From contig NZ_JAADJU010000017.1 in assembly GCF_012933545.1 (NCBI RefSeq), positions 27,209-91,208 on the forward strand: a stretch of 64,000 bases of DNA, given 5' to 3'. Below are positions 36,904-47,098 of this stretch, one piece after another; position 1 is the first letter of the stretch, and each line of letters starts with the position of its first letter. The translations under genes were made by a program, and so were the position numbers. Source of the stretch: Rouxiella aceris. GTDB taxonomy: Bacteria; Pseudomonadota; Gammaproteobacteria; Enterobacterales; Enterobacteriaceae. The notes beneath the pieces were generated by a model. That model saw only the letters and a program-made list of their open reading frames with translations, had not been told where the DNA came from and made no database searches.

Positions 36904-37839
36904 ATGGCGAGTTATGATTTGATTTTGCGCATGAACGAATGCTTTAACGAGCTGGAACTGTCGATTACGGATTTGACGCGTTTTCTTAATCAGCTGGAAC
37001 TATTGCAGGCGCGGGTGTTCTCTTTACCTGAAATTGAAAAAGGCCACGAACATAATCCGGCATTACAGATAGCCGTCACCCCACATCAAGGTGATAGCGC
37101 CCACCAGCTGGCATTGCACCATTTCCAAAAACTGTTTATCCATCACAATGGCGACAATATCAGCAGTAAAGCTGCGGTGCGTCTCCCCGGGGTGCTGTGC
37201 TATGCGGTGGATCAGGCGGAATACCAGGCGGCACAGCTGTTGATTCAGGAGGTGAACAAACTCAAAAGCGAGCTGGAGCATATTGTGACCGTAGAGTCCG
37301 GCCTGCCTGCTGAACAACGCTTTGAGTTTGTCCACAGCCACTTACGCGGATTAATTACGCTTAATGCCTATCGCTCCATTAGTTATCTGTTACAGCCGGA
37401 TTCGGTACGTTTTGGCTGGGCGAATAAACATATTATTAAAAACCTGCGTCGCGATGAGTTATTGTGCCAACTGGAAAAAAGCCTCAATGCCGGACGGGCG
37501 GTGCCGCCTTATAGCCGCGAGGAGTGGGCGGCCAATATCAGCCGCGAGATAATGGATGTGCAAAACCTGCCAGAACACGCCATTTTAAAAATCAAACGTC
37601 CGGTTAAAGTGCAGCCGATTGCCCGCGTTTGGTATCGCAATAGCCAAAAACAGGTGCAGCATCCGTGCCCTTCCCCGCTGATTGCACTCTACCTGCGTGA
37701 TGCCGGGATGCCATTGCCCAAGCTTGGCGAATTAACCGATTACGATGCCAACAGTATTAAACATAAGTACAAACCAGACTCGCAACCGCTCAATCTGCTA
37801 ATCAAACGACTGCATCTGTATACCGATCAGCCGGTGTAG
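36904..37839 (+). CDS. tus: Replication terminus site-binding protein Tus
   Basis: Tus is a monomeric DNA-binding protein that holds Ter sites and stops replication forks in one direction by contact with DnaB helicase and a locked cytosine. The protein has 311 residues (E. coli 309). Recognisable parts are the N-terminal RMNECFNELELSITDLTRFL, HIIKNLRRDELLCQLEKSL, and the C-terminal ARVWYRNSQKQVQHPCPSPL and ANSIKHKYKPDSQPLNLLIK, which hold DNA-contact residues in the family. AGAGGAGAG precedes the ATG. The Ter site lies in its promoter. It is convergent with fumC, as in K-12. Confidence 0.96.
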   Translation: MASYDLILRMNECFNELELSITDLTRFLNQLELLQARVFSLPEIEKGHEHNPALQIAVTPHQGDSAHQLALHHFQKLFIHHNGDNISSKAAVRLPGVLCYAVDQAEYQAAQLLIQEVNKLKSELEHIVTVESGLPAEQRFEFVHSHLRGLITLNAYRSISYLLQPDSVRFGWANKHIIKNLRRDELLCQLEKSLNAGRAVPPYSREEWAANISREIMDVQNLPEHAILKIKRPVKVQPIARVWYRNSQKQVQHPCPSPLIALYLRDAGMPLPKLGELTDYDANSIKHKYKPDSQPLNLLIKRLHLYTDQPV

Positions 37840-37915
37840 AAATTAAAAGCGCTGTGACCAATCAACAGCGCCTGGTTAGCCTCGTCACTTGCAGTAACGA
37901 TCGGCGCTCGCCAAG

Positions 37916-39313
37916 TTAATTTTTCATACTGCCCACCATCTCGTCAGGTTTAACCCATTCATCAAACTGCGCCTCGGTCAGATAACCCAGTTTTAGCGCC
38001 GAGGCTTTCAGCGTCAGCCCCTCTTTATGGGCCTTCTTGGCAATTTCTGCCGCTTTATCGTACCCGATATGGGTATTTAGCGCGGTAACCAGCATCAATG
38101 ACTCATTGAGCAACTGGGCAATACGGTCGCGATTGGGCTCAATACCCACGGCGCAGTGCTGATTAAAACCGCGCATACCGTCGGCCAACAAGCGGATCGA
38201 TTGCAGATAGTTATGGATCACCAACGGACGAAAGACGTTCAGCTCAAAATTACCTGAGGCACCACCAATATTCACCGCTACGTCATTACCCATGACCTGG
38301 GCGCAAAGCATGGTCATCGCCTCGCACTGAGTCGGATTGACTTTACCTGGCATGATGGAGCTACCCGGTTCATTTTCGGGGATGGCAATCTCGCCAATAC
38401 CGCAACGCGGCCCGGAAGAGAGCCAGCGTACGTCATTGGCAATTTTCATCAGTGACGCCGCCAGGCCTTTAAGGGCTCCGTGACCATGCACCAGGGCATC
38501 GCAGGTGGCCAGCGCTTCGAACTTGTTTGGCGCAGTAACAAACGGCTGACCGGTCAATTCTGCCAGCGCCCTGGCAACGCGAACCGCGTATTGCGGATGA
38601 GTATTCAGGCCGGTCCCCACCGCCGTCCCTCCCAATGCCAGTTCGGTCATATGCGCAATGCTGGCTTCGAGATGCTGTCGACTATGCACCAGCATCGCCG
38701 CCCAGCCGGAGATCTCCTGTCCCAGGGTCAAGGGCGTGGCATCCTGCAAATGGGTACGTCCGATTTTTACGATATCTTTAAAGGCCACCGCCTTATCTGC
38801 CAGCGTTTGCTGCAACTGGTCCAATTCCGGCAACAGATGCTCGCGGACAGCCAGCACCGCAGCCACGTGCATGGCCGTGGGAAAAACGTCGTTTGAACTC
38901 TGACTTTTATTGACATCATCATTGGGGTGGACCAAACGGCTTTCGCCCCGCTCGCCACCGAGGATTTCGCTGGCACGATTGGCCAACACCTCATTCATAT
39001 TCATATTGGTCTGAGTACCGGAACCCGTCTGCCAGATGGATAACGGGAATTCCGACGTATGCTTATCCGCCAGCACTTCATCAGCAGCGGCAATAATTGC
39101 CATTCCCCGTTCGTTAGGTAGCAGACCAAGATCGATATTAACGCTGGCAGCCGCGCGTTTCGTCAAAGCCAGGGCATGGATCAGCGCGGTAGGCATTTTT
39201 TCCTGCGAAATACGAAAATGCTCAAGGGATCGCTGCGTCTGCGCCCCCCAGAGTTTATCGGCAGGCACCTCAATCGGTCCCATTGAGTCTTTTTCGGTGC
39301 GATAAGCGGCCAT
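37916..39313 (-). CDS. fumC: Class II fumarate hydratase FumC
   Basis: An iron-free, heat-stable fumarase of 465 residues (E. coli 467) that interconverts fumarate and malate as a homotetramer in the TCA cycle. The fumarate-lyase signature [11 protein letters not shown] is present near residue 315, with the family [16 protein letters not shown] segment that holds a catalytic histidine. Its oxidation-resistant nature makes it useful under oxidative stress; control by SoxRS is known in E. coli but no SoxS site was searched for here. The gene lies alone between tus and manA; fumA, next door in K-12, is not present here. Confidence 0.96.
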   Translation of the reverse strand: MAAYRTEKDSMGPIEVPADKLWGAQTQRSLEHFRISQEKMPTALIHALALTKRAAASVNIDLGLLPNERGMAIIAAADEVLADKHTSEFPLSIWQTGSGTQTNMNMNEVLANRASEILGGERGESRLVHPNDDVNKSQSSNDVFPTAMHVAAVLAVREHLLPELDQLQQTLADKAVAFKDIVKIGRTHLQDATPLTLGQEISGWAAMLVHSRQHLEASIAHMTELALGGTAVGTGLNTHPQYAVRVARALAELTGQPFVTAPNKFEALATCDALVHGHGALKGLAASLMKIANDVRWLSSGPRCGIGEIAIPENEPGSSIMPGKVNPTQCEAMTMLCAQVMGNDVAVNIGGASGNFELNVFRPLVIHNYLQSIRLLADGMRGFNQHCAVGIEPNRDRIAQLLNESLMLVTALNTHIGYDKAAEIAKKAHKEGLTLKASALKLGYLTEAQFDEWVKPDEMVGSMKN

Positions 39314-39624
39314 GAATTGCTCCTTAGTTTAGGATTATTCAATAAAATGAGTGACTGGTTGCCGGGTTGCATTGACGCTTCCAGGCTGTTGATGGCGGTA
39401 TATTTTTCCCGCTGCAAAACCTTTACCCTGGCGGCAAGCCAACGGGGTAAAGGTTTTGCCATTAACTAATGGATTATAGAAGAGACCTCGGTGATACAGA
39501 CCTTACTTGCGTTAAGAATAATCAGAACCTGCCTATACCGCATTTTTTCTCCATATTGGGTTGCTTATTCCGCTTTAGTCATTGTTTACTAGTCAGCAAT
39601 TTCTCTGATTAGCAGGACAAAAAA
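39314..39624. other. Divergent intergenic region fumC-manA with long perfect hairpin
   Basis: This 311-bp gap holds the promoters of both genes. The main visible element is an inverted repeat at 39414-39459, GCAAAACCTTTACCC and its exact 15-bp complement with a 16-nt loop. There is no T-run on either side, so it is not a normal terminator. It lies about 100-145 bp upstream of fumC and 165 bp upstream of manA, in or near the leaders. Its role is unknown. Confidence 0.5.
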
Positions 39625-40803
39625 ATGCAAAAGATGCATAACAACGTACAAAATTACGCATGGGGAAGTATTGACGCACTCAGTAATCTTTACGGCATTG
39701 CCAACCCGCAAGGTAAACCTATGGCAGAACTGTGGATGGGGGCGCACCCGAAAAGCAGTTCATCGGTAACCGACGAGGAAGGCCAGACTCTGGCGCTGCG
39801 CGAGGTGATTGCCGCCGATCTCGAGGGTAATCTGGGCCATAAGGTGGCACAACGCTTTGGCGAGCTGCCTTTTCTGTTTAAAGTACTTTGTGCCGAACAG
39901 CCGCTGTCTATTCAGGTCCATCCCAGCAAAAGTGCCGCGATAGTGGGTTTCGACAAAGAAAACCAGGCGGGTATCCCACTTGATGCTGCTGAGCGCAACT
40001 ATAAAGATCCCAACCATAAACCCGAGTTGGTTTTTGCGCTGACACCTTTTGCTGCCATGAATGGCTTCCGTGAACTTACTGATATTCAGTCACTTTTGCA
40101 GCCGGTTGCCGGCGCCCATCCGGATATCGCCAGCTTTCTGCTGCACCCGGACGTTGAGCATTTGCAAACCCTGTTTGCCGCGTTACTCAGCATGTCAGGG
40201 GAAAGCAAATCACTGGCGCTGGATATTCTGAAAAACGCCCTGGCCAGCCAGCACGGCGAGCCATGGGACACCATTCGCAATATCGCGCAATATTATCCCG
40301 ATGACAGCGGCCTCTTCTCGCCATTACTGCTCAATGTGATCACTCTCCAGCCGGGTCAGGGTATGTTCCTGTATGCCGAGACCCCGCACGCTTACCTTAA
40401 CGGTGTTGCGCTGGAGGTGATGGCCAACTCCGACAACGTGCTGCGCGCCGGGCTGACCCCCAAATATATCGATATCCCCGAATTGCTGGCCAATTTGAAG
40501 TTCGAAGCCAAAGCTGCGGATACATTGTTAACCCAGCCGGTGCAGCGCGGCAACGAATTGAGCTTCCCGATCCCGGTGGAGGACTTTGCGTTCTCGCTGC
40601 ATAACCTCAGTGCCGCCCCTCAGCCGATGTCCCAGGATAGCGCAGCGATTATTTTCTGCCTTGAAGGTCAGACTATTCTCGATAAAGGTCAGCAACAGGT
40701 AGTGTTGCATCCAGGGGAGTCCTGCTATATTCCAGCCAATGAGTCGCCGGTTACTGCCAGCGGAAATGGTCGTATTGCCCGCGTATTTAATCAGCTAGCC
40801 TAA
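39625..40803 (+). CDS. manA: Mannose-6-phosphate isomerase
   Basis: A zinc-dependent isomerase (type I) that interconverts mannose 6-phosphate and fructose 6-phosphate. It has 392 residues (E. coli 391). Zinc-ligand regions are all present: PLSIQVHPSK (Gln and His), DPNHKPELVFAL (Glu) and ETPHAYLNGVALEVMANSDN (His), with the catalytic arginine in NVLRAGLTPK. The N-terminal YAWGS and MAELWMGAHPKS are family marks. AGGAC lies before the ATG. It is divergent from fumC and followed by ydgA, as in K-12. Confidence 0.96.
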   Translation: MQKMHNNVQNYAWGSIDALSNLYGIANPQGKPMAELWMGAHPKSSSSVTDEEGQTLALREVIAADLEGNLGHKVAQRFGELPFLFKVLCAEQPLSIQVHPSKSAAIVGFDKENQAGIPLDAAERNYKDPNHKPELVFALTPFAAMNGFRELTDIQSLLQPVAGAHPDIASFLLHPDVEHLQTLFAALLSMSGESKSLALDILKNALASQHGEPWDTIRNIAQYYPDDSGLFSPLLLNVITLQPGQGMFLYAETPHAYLNGVALEVMANSDNVLRAGLTPKYIDIPELLANLKFEAKAADTLLTQPVQRGNELSFPIPVEDFAFSLHNLSAAPQPMSQDSAAIIFCLEGQTILDKGQQQVVLHPGESCYIPANESPVTASGNGRIARVFNQLA

Positions 40804-40984
40804 TCCCTCTGGGTCAATACCGGCCATAATTCAGGCATTTTCGCGAAATGTTTGCCAAATGGCCGGTTGTTCCACCACAATAAAGCAGCGTAAGCGGTTA
40901 ATTTTATAACTTTAGTGATCCAACAGATCCCATTAGCCATCACTGATGGGCTGTTAGCTCATATTTAAAAGGATGAACAGAACA

Positions 40985-42478
40985 ATGAAAAAATCGTTAG
41001 TCGCTGTGAGCGTCATTGTGGTACTTGGCGCGGCATGGACAGGCGCTTCCTGGTATACCGGCAAATTGCTCGAACAACATATGGCCGACATGGTCGCCGA
41101 TGCCAACACACAATTGAAAACCCATTACCCGCATGCCGGTCTGAAACTGGTGTATCAGGATTATCATCGCGGCGTATTCAGCAGCAGCGTACGCTTTGCC
41201 GCTCAGCCGGATGGCACATCCCCTGACAACCTGTTGAGTCCGGGTGATGAAATCGCCTTCCTGGAAACAATTGACCACGGTCCTTTCCCGGCAGCACAGT
41301 TGAAGAAACTCAACCTGGTGCCAAGTATGGCTTCTGTTCATTCCGAGCTGCAAAACACCCCGACGCTGAAAGATCTGTTTGCCGTGACTCAGGGCAAACC
41401 CCTGGTCACTGCCGAAACACGCATTGGTTATAACGGTAATACCGCCTCAGCAATCGACATCATCCCGGTCAACTATCAGAAAAATACCAGCAATCTGGAA
41501 TTTGCTGGCGCAACGCTGAACCTGGATGTAGCAAAAGATATGGCGGCGGTAAAACTGGACGCCAAGAGCAATAGCCTGGCATTTACCTCTCCTAACCAGT
41601 GGGGACAGGTTGAAAAAGTGACGCTATCTGGCATCAAACTCAGCACGGATACTACCCAGGGTAAATTCCAGCTTGGTATCGGTAAACAGGCACTCAGCGT
41701 GGATAACGCCATCGTCAATATTGATGGCAAAGATGCCGCACAGCTTAGCGGTTTCAGCATGAAGACCGATTTTGGTGAAGACCAGCAAAACCTCAAGGGT
41801 CAAATCGACTACCAGCTGGACTCACTGAAAATTCAGGGCACTGATTTTGGTTCCGGCAAGCTGATGGTCAAACTCGACAAGCTTGATGGTCAGGCATTGA
41901 AACAGTTTTCCGACAGCTATAACCAACAGGCCATGCAGTTGCTGCAAAAATCTGAACAAAGCGATCCCGAAGCCAATCAACAACAGGCTGCAGCCTTGCT
42001 GATGTCCAACCTGCCGCTGTTGCTGAAAGGTAACCCGAGTATCAGTATTCAGCCTTTAAGCTGGAAAAACAGTAAAGGCGAAAGTACTTTCACTTTGCAA
42101 CTTGATTTAAAAGATCCGTCTAAGGCCGCCACACCGGCACAGACTGAAGATCAATTAATCTCACAATATATTGGCAGCCTCGATGCCAAGCTCAACATCC
42201 CGCTTGATATGGCCACCGAGCTGACCACGCAAACGGCGAGAGTTGAAGGCTACAATGGTGATGACGCCGAAAAACTGGCTAAACAGCAGGTACAGGGTCT
42301 GGCGGCGATGGGACAAATGTTCAAGCTCACCAGCTTGCAGAATAATGCCATCACCAGCAGCTTCCACTATGCCGACAATCAGGTCGATCTCAATGGTCAA
42401 AAAATGACGCTGCAAGAGTTCGCCGGCTTGTTTGGTGTCTTTGGCGCTCCTCAGGCACCGCAACAACCCGCCCAGTAA
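40985..42478 (+). CDS. ydgA: DUF945 protein YdgA
   Basis: A protein of about 497 residues, function unknown, conserved in enterobacteria next to manA. One N-terminal hydrophobic segment (SLVAVSVIVVLGAAWTG, about residues 4-20) is a signal anchor, so the rest is probably periplasmic. Beta-rich repeats and DUF945-type lines such as YQDYHRGVFSSSVRF follow. The ATG at 40973 overlaps the AAGGA ribosome site, so the ATG at 40985 (MKKSLVAV) is preferred. A strong terminator follows. The C-terminus is rich in Pro, Gln and Ala. Confidence 0.88.
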   Translation: MKKSLVAVSVIVVLGAAWTGASWYTGKLLEQHMADMVADANTQLKTHYPHAGLKLVYQDYHRGVFSSSVRFAAQPDGTSPDNLLSPGDEIAFLETIDHGPFPAAQLKKLNLVPSMASVHSELQNTPTLKDLFAVTQGKPLVTAETRIGYNGNTASAIDIIPVNYQKNTSNLEFAGATLNLDVAKDMAAVKLDAKSNSLAFTSPNQWGQVEKVTLSGIKLSTDTTQGKFQLGIGKQALSVDNAIVNIDGKDAAQLSGFSMKTDFGEDQQNLKGQIDYQLDSLKIQGTDFGSGKLMVKLDKLDGQALKQFSDSYNQQAMQLLQKSEQSDPEANQQQAAALLMSNLPLLLKGNPSISIQPLSWKNSKGESTFTLQLDLKDPSKAATPAQTEDQLISQYIGSLDAKLNIPLDMATELTTQTARVEGYNGDDAEKLAKQQVQGLAAMGQMFKLTSLQNNAITSSFHYADNQVDLNGQKMTLQEFAGLFGVFGAPQAPQQPAQ

Positions 42479-42485
42479 GCGAACA

Positions 42486-42510
42486 GGCGACGCACTTTGC
42501 GTCGCCTTTT
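42486..42510 (+). terminator. Terminator after ydgA
   Basis: GGCGACGCA and TGCGTCGCC form a perfect 9-bp stem with a CTT loop, followed by TTTT, seven bases after the ydgA stop. Confidence 0.85.
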
Positions 42511-42572
42511 GACTACCGCTCGAAAACGCTATAATGATGCACTTTTATGACAACCAAAAATGGGTGCTGCCA

Positions 42573-43571
42573 ATGATTGACTCTCATCTCCCCCTTACTG
42601 ATATTCACCGCCATCTGGATGGCAACATCCGTGCCCAGACCATCCTTGATTTAGGCCGCCAGTTCGGTCTGTCGCTGCCTGCCAATGAGCTGGAAGCACT
42701 GCGGCCACATGTTCAGGTCATGCAAACCGCCCCTGATTTGGTCAGCTTTTTGCAAAAACTGGACTGGGGTGTCGCAGTCTTAGGTTCCCTGGATGCCTGC
42801 CGTCGCGTGGCTCAGGAGAATGTCGAGGACGCCGCCAGGGCCGGACTGCACTACGCCGAACTGCGCTTCTCTCCGTATTATATGGCGATGAATCATAAGT
42901 TGCCGGTGGCCGGCGTGGTTGAAGCGGTGATCGACGGCGTCCGTCGCGGCTGTCAGGATCATGATATTGATATCAACCTGATCGGTATTTTAAGCCGGAC
43001 TTTTGGTGAAGAAGCCTGTTTGCAAGAGTTAAATGGCCTGCTGGCCCATAAAGCAGGGATCACCGCACTGGATCTGGCGGGTGATGAGCTGGGTTTCCCG
43101 GGCAGTCTGTTCCTCGACCATTTTAACCGCGGCCGCGATGCTGGCTGGCATATTACTGTGCACGCCGGCGAAGCGGCAGGTCCGGAAAGCATCTGGCAGG
43201 CGATCCGTGAATTAGGTGCCGAGCGTATTGGCCATGGTGTCAAAGCGGCGGAAGATCCGGCGTTGCTGGATTTCCTGGCCAAGCACCAGATTGGTATCGA
43301 GTCTTGCCTGACCTCCAATATTCAAACCAGTACCGTCTCGTCACTGGCAAAACATCCGCTGGCGACCTTCTTGCGTCACGGCGTTTTGGCGTCGATCAAT
43401 ACCGACGATCCAGCGGTTCAGGGCATTGAAATTGCGCACGAATATCAGGTCGCGGCCCCGGCAGCCGGATTAACGCCGGCAGAAATTCGTCAGGCACAGC
43501 AAAACGGGCTGACCATGGCCTTTTTAAGTGAGGCGGACAAACAGCGTCTGCGAGCCAAAGTGCTGGCTTGA
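42573..43571 (+). CDS. add: Adenosine deaminase
   Basis: A zinc enzyme of 332 residues that deaminates adenosine and deoxyadenosine to inosine forms, in purine salvage. The metal site appears as DIHRHLDGN (residues 12-20). The catalytic glutamate and histidine lie in [19 protein letters not shown], followed by RIGHGV and the metal aspartate in SINTDDP. An open frame reaches back to 42534, but homologues begin at [14 protein letters not shown], here at 42573. GGGTG is a modest ribosome site. With guaD and xdh elsewhere in the window it belongs to purine turnover. A hairpin terminator follows. Confidence 0.96.
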   Translation: MIDSHLPLTDIHRHLDGNIRAQTILDLGRQFGLSLPANELEALRPHVQVMQTAPDLVSFLQKLDWGVAVLGSLDACRRVAQENVEDAARAGLHYAELRFSPYYMAMNHKLPVAGVVEAVIDGVRRGCQDHDIDINLIGILSRTFGEEACLQELNGLLAHKAGITALDLAGDELGFPGSLFLDHFNRGRDAGWHITVHAGEAAGPESIWQAIRELGAERIGHGVKAAEDPALLDFLAKHQIGIESCLTSNIQTSTVSSLAKHPLATFLRHGVLASINTDDPAVQGIEIAHEYQVAAPAAGLTPAEIRQAQQNGLTMAFLSEADKQRLRAKVLA

Positions 43572-43687
43572 TGGGATGATTAACCTGAACTGGCCAACTG
43601 TTTATTCTATATGTTTCAGGTTTACGACAAAGTTACCCCTTTCAATAAGTTTATTACCGCACTGAAAGAGATTAAAACCGCAGCAAA

Positions 43688-43719
43688 AAATATATCACCA
43701 GGAAACTGGTGATATATTT
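43688..43719. terminator. Bidirectional terminator between add and the YfeH-like gene
   Basis: AAATATATCACCA and TGGTGATATATTT form a perfect 13-bp stem with a 6-nt loop. An A-run stands on the left and T-rich sequence on the right, so it can stop transcription from both convergent genes. Confidence 0.8.
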
Positions 43720-43755
43720 ATTCCGCTTCTGAAAATAATGGTACGCCGTTACCCA

Positions 43756-44772
43756 CTATGATTGATTGGCTGCCTCGGTCGCCTCGCGCTGTGCCTGCTC
43801 TCTGGCGGTTTTCTTGGCATAGCGTTGTGCCAGTATCGCACACACCATTAACTGCACCTGATGGAAGATCATCAATGGCAGCACCATAGCCCCCACCGCT
43901 GAAGCCGGAAACAGTACATTCGCCATGGGGATACCGTTGGCCAGACTTTTCTTGGAGCCGCAAAACACAATAGTGATCTCATCTTGCGTCTTAAAACCAA
44001 AAGCCCGGGCTACCCAGGTATTGATCAACAATACAATGGTCAATAACACCAGCGAACAGCCTAAAACCGCCAGCAACGACCAACCATTGATTTGATGCCA
44101 GATCCCCTGCACCACTGCTTCGCTGAAAGCGACATACACCACCAGCAAAATCGATGAGCGGTCAGTGATATTAACAATCTTCTTATGCCGCGCCACCCAG
44201 GCAGCAATTAGCGGGCGACAGAGATGACCGATAACAAATGGCACCATCAGTTGCAAAATAATGGCACCAATGGCATGCAGCGTATCGCTACTCCCTCCCT
44301 GCGTATGCATCAGGACGCCCACCAGCACCGGTGACAGAAACACGCCAAGAATGCTGGAGGCCGAAGCGCTGCAAATTGCCGCTGCAACATTGCCCCCAGC
44401 TACCGAGGTAAAGGCAATCGCCGACTGCACCGTCGCCGGTAAGGCACAAAGATATAAAAAACCCATATACAGGCTTGGCGTTAACACACCCGCCGGGACT
44501 AACCATTTCATGCCAAGACCAAGCAGCGGGAACAGCGCAAAGGTGCTAAGAAACACCACAATATGCAAACGCCAGTGGCTGATACCCGCCACAATATTTT
44601 CACGGGAAAGCTTGGCGCCGTGCATAAAGAATAACAAGGCAATGGCGGCGGTGGTCAGGTGTTCAAAAAACACTTTAACTATCCCCTCGCAAGGGAAAAA
44701 CGAGGCAATCACCACCACCGAGACCAAAACCAATAAAAATTTATCAATGCGCAGACGCTGAAACCAAGACAT
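43756..44772 (-). CDS. yfeH: Bile acid:sodium symporter-like transporter, YfeH type
   Basis: An inner-membrane protein of 338 residues with about ten helices, in the BASS superfamily and close to E. coli YfeH. Strong shared blocks are FEHLTTAAIALLFFMHGAKL, LPATVQSAIAFTSVAGGNVA and DEITIVFCGSKKSLANGIPM, the last with the family GSKKSLANG motif near helix 9. The C-terminus is a charged cytoplasmic tail (KKTAREQAQREATEAANQS). The natural substrate is unknown; a sodium-linked organic anion is plausible. It is 59 bp downstream of ydgJ on the same strand. In K-12 yfeH maps elsewhere. Confidence 0.88.
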   Translation of the reverse strand: MSWFQRLRIDKFLLVLVSVVVIASFFPCEGIVKVFFEHLTTAAIALLFFMHGAKLSRENIVAGISHWRLHIVVFLSTFALFPLLGLGMKWLVPAGVLTPSLYMGFLYLCALPATVQSAIAFTSVAGGNVAAAICSASASSILGVFLSPVLVGVLMHTQGGSSDTLHAIGAIILQLMVPFVIGHLCRPLIAAWVARHKKIVNITDRSSILLVVYVAFSEAVVQGIWHQINGWSLLAVLGCSLVLLTIVLLINTWVARAFGFKTQDEITIVFCGSKKSLANGIPMANVLFPASAVGAMVLPLMIFHQVQLMVCAILAQRYAKKTAREQAQREATEAANQS

Positions 44773-44831
44773 GAAACTTTTTCCTTGTCCCCGAACGGGG
44801 CGTTAATTTTCTACCCGATAATTCGGAGAAC

Positions 44832-45878
44832 TTATTTCGGTACTGCCAGCGTTTTCTGCTGTTGTGCTGACTGCATCCCCAATTCAATCAGCTCCATGAC
44901 CCGGATAGCCTGTTCAGCGGTCACCGGGTTCTCACCCTGGCCGTTGATGGCGTCACGGATAGCCGTGTAGTAGGCCGGATAATTGCCAGGGATGGTCGGC
45001 AGCGTTTTCTGGGCCAGCACACCTTCATGCTCCAGGGTCACGACACCATCGCGCTGGTCAAAGCCCCAATCTGCCTTTGGCAAGCGCTCGCCGGCTTTAA
45101 GGCGCTCTTCCTGCGGGTCGAGGCCAAATTTGACAAAGCTGCCCTTTTCACCCTGAACAATATAGCGGGCACTTTCTGCTGCAGCGTACACGGTGCCGTG
45201 TAATACCACACGACGACGAGAAGAATAGGTCAGCACGGTATTAAAGTAGTCAACCGCCTGTGCACCAGGGCGCAGTAACGCCTGGTCAGATTGGATGGTG
45301 TCCGGCATGCCAAACAGTTGAACAGCCTGGTCGAGCAAATGCGCACCCAGGTCGTACCAAATACCACTGCCCAACTCGGCAGACTCGCGCCAGCGCACCT
45401 GCACTTGCGGACGATAGCGATCGAAATGCGATTCGAAATAGACAATCTCGCCCAGTGAACCTTCTGCCAACAGCGTCTTCAAGGTCAGGAAGTCCGAATC
45501 CCAGCGGCGATTCTGGAAGACTGACAATATCTTGCCTTTCTCTTTGGCCAGAATATCCAGCGCACGGGCTTCTTCCAGGGTGACGGTAAAAGGTTTATCA
45601 ACGACGACATGCTTGCCCGCTTCCAGCGCCTGGCGCGCCAAAGGGAAATGCGTAGCGTTAGGCGTTGGGATCACCACCAGATCGATGCTCGGATCGGCAA
45701 AAACTTTCTCTGCCGAATCGACCACGGTAACGGAAGGCCAGTCGGCATGGACTTTTGACGCATCACTGCTCGACACCACGGCAAATTCAAATCCCGGCGT
45801 GCTGGCAAGCAGTGGCGAGTGAAAGACTTTCGCAGCAAAACCATAGCCAATAAGCCCAACGCGTAGAGGTGAAGACAT
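44832..45878 (-). CDS. ydgJ: Gfo/Idh/MocA-family oxidoreductase YdgJ
   Basis: A 348-residue NAD(P)-dependent oxidoreductase (E. coli YdgJ 346). The Rossmann loop is GLIGYGFAAKVFHSPLL (residues 8-24). The catalytic lysine lies in KHVVVDKPFTVT (EKP-type motif, here DKP). The C-terminal a/b domain has RWRESAELGSGIWYDLGAHL, with the conserved D-x-x-x-H pair. The physiological substrate, probably a sugar or inositol-like compound, is not known. AAAGGAGCT lies before the ATG. It sits between araC and the YfeH-like gene. Confidence 0.93.
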   Translation of the reverse strand: MSSPLRVGLIGYGFAAKVFHSPLLASTPGFEFAVVSSSDASKVHADWPSVTVVDSAEKVFADPSIDLVVIPTPNATHFPLARQALEAGKHVVVDKPFTVTLEEARALDILAKEKGKILSVFQNRRWDSDFLTLKTLLAEGSLGEIVYFESHFDRYRPQVQVRWRESAELGSGIWYDLGAHLLDQAVQLFGMPDTIQSDQALLRPGAQAVDYFNTVLTYSSRRRVVLHGTVYAAAESARYIVQGEKGSFVKFGLDPQEERLKAGERLPKADWGFDQRDGVVTLEHEGVLAQKTLPTIPGNYPAYYTAIRDAINGQGENPVTAEQAIRVMELIELGMQSAQQQKTLAVPK

Positions 45879-46018
45879 GATATAGCTCCTTTTATTTAGT
45901 CAAATATTACTGATATTGACACCAGTCAGACGGAGGTCACAAGTGTTAAATAGCCAATTGGCCGCACATGGGCAGCCAATTGAGATCAGACGGGATACTT
46001 ACAGCGTAGAATAGCAGT

Positions 46019-46954
46019 TTAGAAATGATAGGTGGCAGCGTTTTCATGCTCCGGCCAGGGATGCGAACGATAAGGTTTCGCCGGATAATTAATTTCGACA
46101 CTGCGACGACGGAAATCACTGGGGCTAACGCCAACACGTTTACGAAAGACACGGGAGAAATAGAGCTGATCGTCATAACCGACCACCCGGCCGATAGTAG
46201 CAATGGACTCCTGGGTGGTCTGCAGCAGCAGCTTGGCGCGGATCACCCGCTGGTCCTCGCGCCAGCGTAAAATATTGATGCCCACTTGTTCACGAAACAG
46301 ATGTGCCAGCCGCGAAGGTGACAGGCAGACATGGCGCGCCACTTCGTCAATACGCAACTCACCGGCGAGATTACCGGTAATAAACTGGCAGGCTTCAATC
46401 ACCCGCGGATCCATAATCTTTTGCGGACTTTGAGGGTCTTCTTCCATCGCCCGCAGCAACAGACGCTCCAGCAGGTTCATACCCAGTTCTTCGCCAAATC
46501 GACGCCCGGATTTTTGCGTCTGTTCAATATTGGCAAACAAACGGTCAAACTCCAGCAACAGCGTGTTATTGGGTAGCGACAAGCGGCCGACATCGCGGGT
46601 TTTGGTATGCCATTCCAGCCAGTCGGCCCAGTAGGCCCGAGGACGGAAATAGACCCAGCGGTGATACCAACAGTCACTATTGGCCGAACGGGCATACAGG
46701 TGACGCGCTTTCGGAGGGAAAAGCAGTAAGTCGCCGGGATTACAGTAAAAGGTGTCATCACCGTCAAACACCTTGCCCTGCCCCTTGACGGTCAGGTTAA
46801 GAATAAAGCCTTTCATACCGCCAGGACGATCGATGGAAAAATCAAGCGGCCCATCGGCCAAAATGGGGGTCATACCGGCAACCAGATACGCATTAAAACT
46901 GTATCCGGGGAGTAAGGGATTCGACTGCTGGTCCTGAATCATGCGGTGATACAT
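46019..46954 (-). CDS. araC: Arabinose operon regulator AraC
   Basis: AraC represses and, with L-arabinose, activates the ara promoters. This copy has 311 residues. The N-terminal arm and cupin-like sugar pocket read [19 protein letters not shown] and [20 protein letters not shown]. The dimer helix region and two C-terminal helix-turn-helix motifs, [18 protein letters not shown] and [20 protein letters not shown], follow closely the E. coli protein. AGGAGG lies four bases before the ATG at 46954. An upstream in-frame ATG (46975) precedes that site. The C-terminal tail is some 10 residues longer than in E. coli. It lies downstream of araFGH on the same strand, unlike E. coli where it is next to araBAD. 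Confidence 0.95.
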   Translation of the reverse strand: MYHRMIQDQQSNPLLPGYSFNAYLVAGMTPILADGPLDFSIDRPGGMKGFILNLTVKGQGKVFDGDDTFYCNPGDLLLFPPKARHLYARSANSDCWYHRWVYFRPRAYWADWLEWHTKTRDVGRLSLPNNTLLLEFDRLFANIEQTQKSGRRFGEELGMNLLERLLLRAMEEDPQSPQKIMDPRVIEACQFITGNLAGELRIDEVARHVCLSPSRLAHLFREQVGINILRWREDQRVIRAKLLLQTTQESIATIGRVVGYDDQLYFSRVFRKRVGVSPSDFRRRSVEINYPAKPYRSHPWPEHENAATYHF

Positions 46955-47098
46955 CGGGCCTCCTGAAATCATCACGCCTGGTCATTCAATTCTATCGGGC
47001 AATAAAATTACTGCCCGACTGCGTTATAGAAATGTGAAGGAAATACACTTTTCTCGGCATTTTTCGTTCTAAAGGCCCATTTAAAAAACTGGAATCGT

